Shown: one piece after another, positions 49,331 to 57,856 of the stretch
How positions within the stretch are numbered: position 1 is the first letter of the stretch
Layout: the number at the start of each line of letters is the position of its first letter
Origin: Candidatus Parcubacteria bacterium
GTDB lineage: Bacteria > Patescibacteriota > Patescibacteriia > PEXW01
Assembly (NCBI GenBank): GCA_003597955.1
Contig: QZJU01000015.1
Span: 1 to 64,000, forward strand
DNA length: 64,000 bases
Direction of reading: 5' to 3'
Made by a program: the position numbers and the translations under genes
The notes under the pieces: model-generated
What the model was told of the DNA's origin: nothing
Database searches by the model: none
What the model saw: only the letters and a program-made list of their open reading frames with translations

Positions 49331-51031
49331 CTATTCTTTGGGTGAAGGATTTTGCATGCGCGCGCCGAACCAACGCGGGTTTCTCGCGAATTTTAAGCTG
49401 GTGATCAAACGCAAAAGCGTCCGGGTAACCGTGATTGCAGAAAACAAACTAACCACTATACCAATTAACAAGGTTATCGCGAAGCCCTTGACTATGCTTG
49501 AACCAAACCAAATAAGGATCAAAGAAGTAATTATGCTGGAGACATTTGAATCTCGAATCGAGAGCCAGGCTCGTTTAAAACCTTCTTCAATCGCCGTGTC
49601 TAATGGCCGATTTGCCCCCAATTCTTCTTTAGTCCTTTCAAATATCAATATATTCGCATCCAAAGCGATGCCTATAGATAAAATGAAACCGGCGATCCCA
49701 GCCAAAGTCAAGGTGACTGGCCAAAGCTTGAAAATCGCCAAAACAATTAGGGTGTATAGAATTAAAGCCAAGGTAGCGACAAAGCCGGGCAGGCGATAAA
49801 AAATTATCATAAAAACCGCCACGACAAGAACGCCCAAAAGTCCGGCAAAAATGCTTCGGGCCACCGAATCTTCGCCCAAGGTCGCGCCGACGGTCTGTTG
49901 GCTAATTAAATTCACAGGTACGGGCAAAGCACCGGCGTTTAAACGTTTAGCCAAGTCCTTTGCTTCTTTTAATGTAAAGTCACCGGAAATAACGGCCTCC
50001 CCGCCGGTAATTTCTTGATTCACCACGGGGTTACTTAGTATCTGTCCATCTAGAAATATCGCCACATTCTTGCCGACATTCCGTTTGGTAATTTCCGCAA
50101 ACAGCTTAGCGCCATCACTATTAAAACTTAAAGTGACTTCAGGTTTGCCGGTCGATTGATTGAAGCTGACGCCTGCCCGTTTAAGCTGTTTACCGGATAA
50201 ACCAGTGTCTTTGTAATTTACCTGGGGCTGTGCCGAGGGCGTAGAAATTAAAATGTGCGCACCATGAACTTCTAAGATTTCCTGGTTGTTTTCAGTCACT
50301 TTCCGCTCTTCAATTTTCTTTATTATGTGGTAGCCGTAAGTGGTTTTGACTAATTTTGGAAAAACTTGCCCATTTTTTAAATCACCGAACAAAACCTCTT
50401 CAAATTCTTTAACAAAATCGCCTTTTTGAGCAAAACCCAAGTCTCCACCTTTCTTTTGATTGGTAGTAGCGTCAACATTACCTGGATCTTGGGAATATTG
50501 ATTTGCCAGCTCGCTAAAAACTTGCTTTTCGTCCAAGGCTTTTTTAAGAATATCTTCAGCTTTGGTCTTAGCCGCTGCGTCAAGTTCAGACTGTTGTTTT
50601 TCTTCTTCAGCGCTTAATGGCTTGACTTCAGCTGGTTCTTTAAACTCCAAAATCGGAGTATCACCGATGAGCTTAATGGCCTGATTTATATCTTTTATGC
50701 CAGCCAATTCAACAATAATTCTCCAGTCATTACCCGCTCGGCTTGTTTGAACGACTGGCTCAGAAACGCCAAAAGCGTTAACCCGGCTTTCAATGACATC
50801 TCTGGCGCTTTCCAAAGCAGAGGCCTGATCAGCGCTCTCGATGTTTGTCGTATCGGCTTCGTAAACTAAAGCCGAACCGCCCTGTAAATCCAAGCCTAAA
50901 CGCAAATCGAATTCCTTGCCGAAAATTTTAAATTTCGGCAAAAAATTCTTTGGCAAAGAAATATAGCTTACCGCTACTGCTAGAACGAAAATGAAGAAAA
51001 AACTAATCCAAACTTTTTTACGGGTCGTCAT
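49331..51031 (-). CDS. secD: Protein translocase subunit SecD with inserted parvulin-like domain
   Basis: 566 residues. SecD landmarks are DLRLGLDLQGG (about 42-52), VESRVNAFGVSEP-like SRVNAFGVSEP, DGQILSNPVV, ITGGEAVISG and six C-terminal helices with IGIALDANILIFERTKEEL. An unusual segment (about 140-262, genomic 50246-50614) lies between the P1 strand ending LEFKEP and the YKDTGLSGKQLK segment. It matches a parvulin isomerase: FSELANQYSQDPG, GGDLGFAQKGDFVKEFEE and TTYGYHIIKKI. The HGAHILIS strand that normally starts parvulins comes last. The reading frame is intact, so this is a true fusion, presumably folding substrates as they leave the channel. Confidence 0.93.
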   Translation of the reverse strand: MTTRKKVWISFFFIFVLAVAVSYISLPKNFLPKFKIFGKEFDLRLGLDLQGGSALVYEADTTNIESADQASALESARDVIESRVNAFGVSEPVVQTSRAGNDWRIIVELAGIKDINQAIKLIGDTPILEFKEPAEVKPLSAEEEKQQSELDAAAKTKAEDILKKALDEKQVFSELANQYSQDPGNVDATTNQKKGGDLGFAQKGDFVKEFEEVLFGDLKNGQVFPKLVKTTYGYHIIKKIEERKVTENNQEILEVHGAHILISTPSAQPQVNYKDTGLSGKQLKRAGVSFNQSTGKPEVTLSFNSDGAKLFAEITKRNVGKNVAIFLDGQILSNPVVNQEITGGEAVISGDFTLKEAKDLAKRLNAGALPVPVNLISQQTVGATLGEDSVARSIFAGLLGVLVVAVFMIIFYRLPGFVATLALILYTLIVLAIFKLWPVTLTLAGIAGFILSIGIALDANILIFERTKEELGANRPLDTAIEEGFKRAWLSIRDSNVSSIITSLILIWFGSSIVKGFAITLLIGIVVSLFSAITVTRTLLRLITSLKFARNPRWFGARMQNPSPKE

Positions 51032-51099
51032 TTATTGGGAAATCAAAAAGACCGACGAGTTTAAAGCCAGTCTATCAAAACCCGGATAATTTGACAAGC

Positions 51100-52494
51100 T
51101 TAATTTTGCACCTTGACCGGTGTCCCAATACCAGTCCAGCTGAACACCACAACCGATTCTTTGGGCGAAAGCCGAATGCAGCCATGCGAAACTCTCGTCC
51201 CTAAATGGTTGGTACCTTCGTAATAAATCCCCCCATTTTTCAAGCGCCAATACGACAAAGAATGGATGCCGTACGCCCCGTCCGGCGTAAAAGCCATCCA
51301 ATTATCCATATACAAAGCGTAGCGCCGAGAATAAGCCGTATTGATTTTGTTGTGGATGGAAAAATTGCCTAGTGGCGTTGGCATTGACCATTTGCCAGTT
51401 GAGACGCGGTGAGTGGCAATTAATTGACCGTTTTCGTAACGGCGCATTTTTTGATCAGAAATATCAACGACAATTAATTTGCCCTTGCTGGAAACCGAAT
51501 CTGAAGTTTCGATTTTCCCAGGAACGGCGATGATTTCCATATTTGCGTCTTGGTCAATATCAACAGTCGCAATGGAAAGTCCTTGGGTGTAATTTTTGCC
51601 AAACGGGAAAAACTTAATTTTACCAGCTTTACCATCAGTGGTGTAGCTCAAAACTTGTCCGGCAGCGCCGGGCGCACTGGCCAAAATAATTTCTTTTTGA
51701 TTTTGATTTAAATTTTCGGCAATGCGGACGGCGTTTGGAAAAGCATTCGCGGTTTTGAAAGTCGCGGCCAGAATGCCAGAAGGTTTAAAAATTTTAACCA
51801 AGGAATTATTCTCCAGCTTGCTGGTCACGATTTCGGCTAAACCGTCATTGTCCACATCAATGGCTTGCGGAATAACTCCGGTATGACTGTTTTGCGGGTA
51901 AGCCCAAAATTTTTGCAAAATTTGTCCTTGGGCATTAAAAATTAAGATTCGTGGTCCACCGCCAGCGCCCGGCGCTACGACGATTTCAGATTTCCCGTCG
52001 CCGTCAATATCCGCCGCGTCTAAAAATACGCCGCCTTTAAATTTGCGCTCATAGGCCAAAAAGGTTTTTAACCGTTTGCCCTCTCTATCCAAAATCCATA
52101 TTTCCGGAGTCGTACCTTTGCCAAAACCCACCACCAAATCTTTTTCGCCATCACCATTAACATCCCCAACCGCAATTCTGACCGTGGGATTATTTTTTAC
52201 GCTTGGAAGTTTGATGTTTTTCAGAACGGTGCCATCAAGCTTTAAAATCCGAATGCCCGGATCCTTGCCTGCGGCCGTCCCATACAATATTTCGGTTATT
52301 CCGTCATTATCAAGATCAGCGGTGGTGACATTGGAGCCCGGCTGAATGTTGGGGATTTTTTGAAGTAATTTGCCGGAGGCATCAAAAAGCCCAGCCTGGT
52401 ATTGAGCCGCTTGGGTAATTTTTGCAAAACCTAAACTTGCCAACACTACAATGCCGACAATAAGTACCCTAAAAATAGCTTGATTTTTTTGCAT
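51100..52494 (-). CDS. Secreted FG-GAP beta-propeller fused to L,D-transpeptidase (YkuD)
   Basis: 464 residues with a signal peptide (about 1-29). About 30-340 is a propeller of FG-GAP/VCBS repeats with calcium-type loops such as DLDNDGITE, DVNGDGEKD, DIDGDGKSE and DVDNDGLAE. The C-terminal 120 residues are a YkuD domain with the catalytic SHGCIRL (Cys near residue 441) and the upstream GIHSLSYW histidine. YkuD enzymes make 3-3 peptidoglycan cross-links or attach proteins to the wall, and are carbapenem-sensitive. The propeller may bind a partner or glycan. Confidence 0.85.
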   Translation of the reverse strand: MQKNQAIFRVLIVGIVVLASLGFAKITQAAQYQAGLFDASGKLLQKIPNIQPGSNVTTADLDNDGITEILYGTAAGKDPGIRILKLDGTVLKNIKLPSVKNNPTVRIAVGDVNGDGEKDLVVGFGKGTTPEIWILDREGKRLKTFLAYERKFKGGVFLDAADIDGDGKSEIVVAPGAGGGPRILIFNAQGQILQKFWAYPQNSHTGVIPQAIDVDNDGLAEIVTSKLENNSLVKIFKPSGILAATFKTANAFPNAVRIAENLNQNQKEIILASAPGAAGQVLSYTTDGKAGKIKFFPFGKNYTQGLSIATVDIDQDANMEIIAVPGKIETSDSVSSKGKLIVVDISDQKMRRYENGQLIATHRVSTGKWSMPTPLGNFSIHNKINTAYSRRYALYMDNWMAFTPDGAYGIHSLSYWRLKNGGIYYEGTNHLGTRVSHGCIRLSPKESVVVFSWTGIGTPVKVQN

Positions 52495-52525
52495 ATTTGT
52501 TTTGTATTTTTGATTTTATACTATT

Positions 52526-52554
52526 ATATTAACACAAAAAGACCTTTTCGTCAA
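52526..52554 (-). promoter_or_regulatory. Promoter of the propeller-L,D-transpeptidase gene
   Basis: On the minus strand TTGACG (complement of 52549-52554), 17-base spacer and TAATAT (complement of 52526-52531), overlapping a consensus TATAAT (complement of 52523-52528). The leader is about 22-25 bases with no clear Shine-Dalgarno. Confidence 0.55.
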
Positions 52555-52563
52555 CAAATACCA

Positions 52564-52593
52564 TTGATAAAAATTTTCTTTCAATAGTAAAAT
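52564..52593 (+). promoter_or_regulatory. Candidate plus-strand promoter divergent from the L,D-transpeptidase gene
   Basis: TTGATA (52564-52569), 18-base spacer, TAAAAT (52588-52593), then an AAGGAAGA ribosome site at 52616-52623 and an ATG at 52630. Confidence 0.4.
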
Positions 52594-52629
52594 CTTAGCA
52601 AACCAAAAAAACTTTAAGGAAGAATAATC

Positions 52630-52905
52630 ATGATAGAGAAAACTGGTACAGATGAGAAAGCTAGATGGTTAAAAGCGATTTCACCAAAATCCACAAAGTC
52701 ATCGCTAAAGCCGCGGCTTTTTCTTTACTTTGTGTCCAATCACATTTTTCATCCTCCTGCGCTAAAGATACGGAGGGATTGGAAGATATCACCTCCCGTG
52801 ACATTTCTTGTATTTTTTTCCAGAACCGCAAGGGCAAGGATCATTGCGGCCGATTTTTTGACTCGCGTAAGGGTTGCCGGAATTCTGGGAAACCTGGGGC
52901 GCTGA
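52630..52905 (+). CDS. Possible small gene or gene remnant, antisense to the end of secA
   Basis: The start is well marked by a promoter, a Shine-Dalgarno and an ATG, and the first 18 codons ([16 protein letters not shown]) look like protein. The rest is basic with no recognisable family, and the last 117 bases run antisense through the secA 3' end. A second frame from 52665 gives a Cys-containing secreted-looking peptide. A short decayed gene with a frameshift is possible. The surrounding 52495-52788 interval holds only this, the two promoters and small hairpins (for example AAAGCCGCGGCTTT). Confidence 0.3.
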   Translation: MIEKTGTDEKARWLKAISPKSTKSSLKPRLFLYFVSNHIFHPPALKIRRDWKISPPVTFLVFFSRTARARIIAADFLTRVRVAGILGNLGR

Positions 52906-55488
52906 GCTTGAAAAATTCTCTGTGGCTTCTTTGGCTGGAGCCGAGAGCGTCAAATTCTTGGGCTGCTTGGCAGGCTCGGCAACGCCCGAAGAAATATGTA
53001 CTTTAAAAATACTGTGTACTAATTTCGAACGAATGGAACTTAGAAGCTGGCTGAATAAAATGTAGGCTTCTTTTTTGTACTCCACTAATGGATCTCTCTG
53101 GCCATAACCGCGCAAACCAATGCCTTGGCGTAAATGGTCCATAAGATCCAGATGCTCTATCCAAAGCGTGTCGATTATACGCAATTCCACGGCTCTTTCC
53201 ACCAGACGCATTAAATTTTGATTCATTTCTTTGGCTTGGCGGCCGGTAGGGCTTTCATTCACCTGTTTTTCCAGGTTTTCATACGCTTCCAACATCAAAT
53301 TCTGCAAATGTTCAGTTATGGCATTGCGGATTGATGCCGTGAGGCCAGCGCTACCTTGCTGTTGACGAAAGGCCTCTAATTTCAAACGAGCTTGAAACGG
53401 AATCGAAAATAAAGCGTCAGTCGATTCGTAGATTTCGTCCAGATTCCACTGATCTTCCCGGTCAGCCGAAGTGTGAGTTGAAACTATCTGACTTATTTCC
53501 TCATTTATGGCCTGCAAAATTATTTGTTTGCGGCCTTCGGGCTGGTTTAGTGAATTAACCACTTCCCGACGGCGGGAATAGATCACTTCGCGATGTTTGT
53601 TAATCACATCGTCATATTCCACCAAATGCTTGCGGATATCGAAGTTGTGGCCTTCCACCTTCTTTTGCGCGCTTTCAATCGAACGGGAGATCATTTTATT
53701 TTCAATCGGCATATCCTCAGGCACGCCCAAGCGTTCCATTAAACCTTTTACCCGGTCACCGCCGAATATCCGCATTAAATCGTCTTCCAGTGACAAGAAA
53801 AACTGCGAAGAGCCGGGATCGCCCTGCCGACCCGCACGTCCACGCAATTGATTGTCTATCCGCCGCGACTCGTGCCGTTCGGTGCCGATGACATGTAGAC
53901 CACCCAAAGCTTTAATTTTTTGAGCCTCCTCTGGATTCGGCGGGTTTCCGCCCAAAATGATATCGACGCCGCGGCCGGCCATATTTGTGGCCACGGTCAC
54001 CGCGCCAATTTTACCGGCTTGGGAAATCGTACCGGCTTCTTTTTCATGGTTTTTGGCGTTCAGGAGATTATGTTCTATTCCTTCCCTTTGCAATAACTGG
54101 CTTAACATTTCGTTTTTAGCGATTGATATAGTGCCGATCAGAGTGGGTTGGCCTTGTTCGTGCCTGACTTTGATATCCCGGACTATCGCTTCATATTTGC
54201 CTTTTTCGTTCTTAAAAACGCTGTCGGGAAAGTCTTTTCGAACCATAGGCTTGTTCGTGGGAATAGAAACGACTTCTAAACTGTAGATTTTTGAAAATTC
54301 TTCAGCTTCGGTGGCGGCCGTACCAGTCATTCCGGATAACTTTTTGTACATCCGAAAATAATTTTGGAAAGTGATGGTGGCCAAAGTTTGGGATTCCTGC
54401 TTAATTTCCACGTGTTCTTTGGCTTCAATCGCTTGGTGCAAACCCTCGGAGTAACGGCGGCCGTGCATAAGGCGGCCAGTAAATTCATCAACGATTATCA
54501 CTTCATTGTCTTTGACAACATAATCACGATCCCGTTTGAAAAGCGCGTGGGCTTTAAGGGCTTGTTCAATGTGATGAACCATTTCCACACCTCCGGCCTG
54601 ATAGATATTTCCCACGCCCAACCATTTTTCTATTTTTGCGATGCCGTTTTCAGTTAAAGTTGCCGCGCGCAATTTTTCGTCAACATTGTAATCCGGACCC
54701 TCTTCCAGCTTCTGAACTAAATCCGCAAAACGATAATACTGTTCGCTGGGCGTATCGGCCGGTCCGGAAATTATCAAAGGCGTACGGGCTTCATCAATTA
54801 AAATTGAGTCGACTTCATCCACAATGGCATACGCCAACCCACGTTGAACCAGGTACTGCGGATCCGGAACCATATTGTCCCGCAAATAGTCAAAGCCAAA
54901 TTCGTTGTTGGTGCCGTAGGTAATGTCTGCGCGGTAAGCCGTGGCTCGGTCAACCGGCCTTAAATTCTTATTGGTTTCATCGCCGGTAAATTCCGGATCA
55001 AACAAAAAAGCCGCTTCGTGCTGTATGGTTCCAACGGATAAACCGAGAAAATGATAAATTTGACCCATCCAGCGCGTATCGCGTTTGGCTAAGTAGTCGT
55101 TTACCGTCACCACATGGACGCCTTCTCCGGTAAGCGCGTTTAGATAGGCGGGTAGCGTCGCGACCAAGGTTTTTCCTTCGCCAGTCTTCATTTCTGATAT
55201 CTTTCCGGAATGTAAAACAATGCCGCCAAGCAGCTGCACATCAAAATGCCTCTGACCCAAAGTCCGGCGGGCAGCCTCCCGGACTAAAGCAAAAGCTTCA
55301 GGCAGCAGTTTATCCAAACTTTCGCCTTTGGAATAGCGCGCGTAAAATGCCTTGGTTTTTTCCGGAAATTGCAAATCCGAAAGCTTTTGCATTCCTGGTT
55401 CTAAAGCGTTAATTTTAGCAACTAAAGGCTGAAAGTCCTTTAAAACTCTTTCATTGGGGTCGCCAAAAAATTTATTTAGAATACCCAT
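52789..55488 (-). CDS. secA: Preprotein translocase ATPase SecA
   Basis: 899 residues from the ATG at 55488, normal length. Present are Walker A in [13 protein letters not shown], the [19 protein letters not shown] block, a preprotein cross-linking domain, the second nucleotide fold with [14 protein letters not shown] and [18 protein letters not shown], and a C-terminal SEC-C zinc motif ([14 protein letters not shown]). It drives export through SecYEG. The TTG three codons upstream is less likely. SecD, SecF and RseP in the same window complete much of the export set. Confidence 0.97.
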   Translation of the reverse strand: MGILNKFFGDPNERVLKDFQPLVAKINALEPGMQKLSDLQFPEKTKAFYARYSKGESLDKLLPEAFALVREAARRTLGQRHFDVQLLGGIVLHSGKISEMKTGEGKTLVATLPAYLNALTGEGVHVVTVNDYLAKRDTRWMGQIYHFLGLSVGTIQHEAAFLFDPEFTGDETNKNLRPVDRATAYRADITYGTNNEFGFDYLRDNMVPDPQYLVQRGLAYAIVDEVDSILIDEARTPLIISGPADTPSEQYYRFADLVQKLEEGPDYNVDEKLRAATLTENGIAKIEKWLGVGNIYQAGGVEMVHHIEQALKAHALFKRDRDYVVKDNEVIIVDEFTGRLMHGRRYSEGLHQAIEAKEHVEIKQESQTLATITFQNYFRMYKKLSGMTGTAATEAEEFSKIYSLEVVSIPTNKPMVRKDFPDSVFKNEKGKYEAIVRDIKVRHEQGQPTLIGTISIAKNEMLSQLLQREGIEHNLLNAKNHEKEAGTISQAGKIGAVTVATNMAGRGVDIILGGNPPNPEEAQKIKALGGLHVIGTERHESRRIDNQLRGRAGRQGDPGSSQFFLSLEDDLMRIFGGDRVKGLMERLGVPEDMPIENKMISRSIESAQKKVEGHNFDIRKHLVEYDDVINKHREVIYSRRREVVNSLNQPEGRKQIILQAINEEISQIVSTHTSADREDQWNLDEIYESTDALFSIPFQARLKLEAFRQQQGSAGLTASIRNAITEHLQNLMLEAYENLEKQVNESPTGRQAKEMNQNLMRLVERAVELRIIDTLWIEHLDLMDHLRQGIGLRGYGQRDPLVEYKKEAYILFSQLLSSIRSKLVHSIFKVHISSGVAEPAKQPKNLTLSAPAKEATENFSSSAPQVSQNSGNPYASQKIGRNDPCPCGSGKKYKKCHGR

Positions 55489-55533
55489 ATAACTCAAGCT
55501 AGCTTACAGGTTTGACACAAAAAAACAATACTC

Positions 55534-55857
55534 TTAAACCAAGCCGTGATGACCGGACCGCTTGGCAAGCCATAACTCTTTAGCGTCCCGTAACCGCCTT
55601 TCCAATTTCTCATAGGTCAAATCAATGGCCTCATGCATATCGCTCGCTTTGGTGCCGGCTTTTAAGGTTTTCCCCAAATAGACCACTGAGGCCTCGACGC
55701 GGCAAAGCTCGCCCTTCTTCTGGTTCTTGTCAAAATCCAGTCTAGCTCGAAGCTGGGTTATGGGTTGACGGCTAAGATGGGTCAAACGCCCAAATTTTCG
55801 CTCCGCATAGTTTTTCAGGCTTGGCGTAAGTTTGAAATTTTTCGAGGAGATAATCAT
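55534..55857 (-). CDS. hpf: Ribosome hibernation-promoting factor, short form
   Basis: 107 residues, the HPF/YfiA (RaiA) fold without the long C-terminal extension. It starts with MIISSKNFKLTPSLKNYAERK and closes with the basic DLTYEKLERRLRDAKELW helix. It binds the 30S decoding centre when growth slows and protects idle ribosomes. It sits 36-45 bases upstream of secA and 6 bases after murB, so it is probably part of the same transcript. Confidence 0.88.
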   Translation of the reverse strand: MIISSKNFKLTPSLKNYAERKFGRLTHLSRQPITQLRARLDFDKNQKKGELCRVEASVVYLGKTLKAGTKASDMHEAIDLTYEKLERRLRDAKELWLAKRSGHHGLV

Positions 55858-55863
55858 AAAGTT

Positions 55864-56763
55864 TTAAAAACCTAAATACCTAACTTCTTCTTCCAACTGA
55901 ACACCAAATTTGTCACGAATCTGCTGTTTTATGTAACTGATCAAAATGACAATGTCTTCAGCAGTGGCTGTGCCGGAATTGACGATAAAGTTTCCGTGGG
56001 CTTGGGAAATTTCCGCGCCGCCGATTTTTTTACCCTTCAACCCGGCTTGGTCAATTAGCCGGCCCGCGTGATTGTTAGCCGGATTTTTAAAAACACAGCC
56101 TGCACACCAAGCACCTTTTGGCTGCCAGGACCGTTTGGCCAAAGCGTCCTTAACGGCCGCTTTTGATTCTTCCGCCGAAAGCTTAGGTAACTTCAAAACC
56201 GCAGAAATTATAATTTCATCCGGAGTATATTTAAACCGGGTATAGCGATAAGAAACGTCAAGCTGCGGTTTTTCGCAAGTACGCAGATTGCCCTGTTTAT
56301 CCAGATAGATTAGATTTTCCACAAATTCGGCTATACCATGACCACTGGTCCCAGCATTGCCGGCAACCGCGCCGCCGAAGGAACCCGGAATGCCGACCGC
56401 AAATTCCAAGCCGAACAATTTTTTGTTAAAAGCAAACTGAATCACTTTAGCCAAACTAGTGCCGGCGTCAGCTTGAATTTTATCAGCGCTTTTTAAAACG
56501 CACTTTTCGGATTTCAATTTGATAATTAAGCCCGGAAAGCCTTTATCGGAAACTAAAACATTACTGCCGCCGCCCAAAGCCGAAAACGGCAATTTCGCCA
56601 TTAACGCCAATTTTACAGCTTTTTGAATAATTACCGGATCATTGCCCTCCAAGAAAAACTTTGCAGGCCCACCAACCTTAAAAGTCGTGTAATTGGAAAG
56701 TGGGACATTTTCTCGAAGTCCGGGTATTTTTTTTATTTCGCCTAAAAAATTTTCGGTTGACAT
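55864..56763 (-). CDS. murB: UDP-N-acetylmuramate dehydrogenase
   Basis: 299 residues, FAD-binding fold. N-terminal FAD domain: YTTFKVGGPAKFF, ALGGGSNVLVSDKGFPGLII and GIPGSFGGAVAGNAGTSG. Substrate domain: SYRYTRFKYTPDEIII and FKNPANNHAGRLIDQAGLKG, ending in LEEEVRYLG. It reduces the enolpyruvyl group to form UDP-MurNAc. The active-site serine normally found in GSxFKNP is a cysteine here (GCVFKNP), a substitution to note. Promoter and start suggest that murB opens a unit with hpf and secA. Confidence 0.93.
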   Translation of the reverse strand: MSTENFLGEIKKIPGLRENVPLSNYTTFKVGGPAKFFLEGNDPVIIQKAVKLALMAKLPFSALGGGSNVLVSDKGFPGLIIKLKSEKCVLKSADKIQADAGTSLAKVIQFAFNKKLFGLEFAVGIPGSFGGAVAGNAGTSGHGIAEFVENLIYLDKQGNLRTCEKPQLDVSYRYTRFKYTPDEIIISAVLKLPKLSAEESKAAVKDALAKRSWQPKGAWCAGCVFKNPANNHAGRLIDQAGLKGKKIGGAEISQAHGNFIVNSGTATAEDIVILISYIKQQIRDKFGVQLEEEVRYLGF

Positions 56764-56775
56764 AACGGCAATTAT

Positions 56776-56804
56776 TATCTACACTATAGCGCAATTTAAG
56801 ACAA
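56776..56804 (-). promoter_or_regulatory. Candidate near-leaderless promoter of murB
   Basis: TTGTCT (complement of 56799-56804), 17-base spacer and TAGATA (complement of 56776-56781) give +1 about 5 bases before the murB ATG. Confidence 0.4.
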
Positions 56805-56834
56805 ACACTAAATCCGCGTTTTGGAGGTGAAAAA

Positions 56835-57827
56835 GTGCTTTTACAATCAGTTTTGGAATGGCTTGCTGTACATTGGGGATTTTCGATTTTGGCGGCTTTT
56901 CTGCTTGGCGCAATTTTGGCTGCATATTTTTTGAGCCTCCGACCAAGGCTTATTAAACGCTATATTCGCTTGTTTGAAAATTCCAACCTTGAAGAATTTT
57001 CATCCACTGCCTTAGGCGTAATGTTGAAGTGCCGAAAGACCGAGTTTCAGACTTTAACCCGCCCCATCCACTTAACCCAAAACATCCCGCCGCCTTCCCT
57101 AATTTCGACGAAGAGTCTGCCTGGCGAAACTTTGGTTCCGGAAAACGCCGAGTTAATCTACTATTTACCAGAACCGGCTGACCCGAATATGCCTAAAGGT
57201 TTGATTTTCCCGAATAGCGTAAAAATCGTGATGGGCAATCCAGAAATACCGGAGTTAACCGAGATTCTGCCGATTACTCCGGTGCTAGTGCCTTGCGCGG
57301 GCATCTGGTTGCCGGCGAAAGTCGGTCCGCATAATCTTACTGTGAATACGATTACCAAAAAAGTTCCTAGGAAAATCTATGCTTCGCTTCGGAATTTATT
57401 CATCTTTGATTATGTGGAGAAAGATGATCTGCTTGGCTTTGTGCAGCCAGCGCAAAAAAAAGCCAACCCCGTTCCAATTTTAGCGCCAATCAGCGGCTAC
57501 ATTTTGCAGTTTGGCGCTTTGAAAGAAACGCCGGTGGCCGCAAAAGCCATTGTTATGCTGCTGGCCCAAGTTAATTCCTTGTTTATCAGATCAGAATATG
57601 TTGGGACTTTTTACGGGTCTGAAAACGGCCAGCCCCTATTCCAGCTTGGCCGAAAAATCTCCGCCGGTACGGTCATTGGCAAACTGTTCTATTTGAAAAT
57701 AGGCCATGAAATCATCGCTCCTTGCGATCTTCTGCTTTTGCGCTGTTATGCAGTTTCTGAAGACCTGGAATCTGGCGTTCCGGTTGAATTTCACCAGAAT
57801 ATCTTTTCTTATCGCCCTTTGTCCTAA
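56835..57827 (+). CDS. Membrane-anchored protein with BCCP-like biotinyl/lipoyl-fold domain
   Basis: 330 residues from a GTG with a strong GGAGGTG ribosome site. One transmembrane helix (about 15-35) is followed by a basic stretch and a domain of unknown fold (about 60-205). The last 120 residues (about 212-326) follow the biotin carboxyl carrier pattern: APISGYI, then EYVGTFYGSENGQPLFQLG, KISAGTVIGKLFYLKIG (Lys288 where BCCP has AMKM) and SEDLESGVPVEF. No biotin enzyme is nearby and CPR cells usually lack fatty-acid synthesis, so modification is unproven. It may simply be a barrel-sandwich scaffold. It is antisense between murC and murB. Confidence 0.6.
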   Translation: MLLQSVLEWLAVHWGFSILAAFLLGAILAAYFLSLRPRLIKRYIRLFENSNLEEFSSTALGVMLKCRKTEFQTLTRPIHLTQNIPPPSLISTKSLPGETLVPENAELIYYLPEPADPNMPKGLIFPNSVKIVMGNPEIPELTEILPITPVLVPCAGIWLPAKVGPHNLTVNTITKKVPRKIYASLRNLFIFDYVEKDDLLGFVQPAQKKANPVPILAPISGYILQFGALKETPVAAKAIVMLLAQVNSLFIRSEYVGTFYGSENGQPLFQLGRKISAGTVIGKLFYLKIGHEIIAPCDLLLLRCYAVSEDLESGVPVEFHQNIFSYRPLS

Positions 57828-57856
57828 AAACCCCGTTTTTAAAAAATCGGGGTTTT
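57827..57856. terminator. Bidirectional terminator between the BCCP-like gene and murC
   Basis: AAAACCCCG (57827-57835) pairs with CGGGGTTTT (57848-57856), with A and T runs on either side. The murC stop codon lies within the right arm. Confidence 0.8.

Noticed and set aside
57470-57827. Calling the membrane protein acetyl-CoA carboxylase BCCP (accB)
   Set aside because: The AMKM motif is not kept, the protein has a membrane helix and an extra domain, and no carboxylase gene is nearby.
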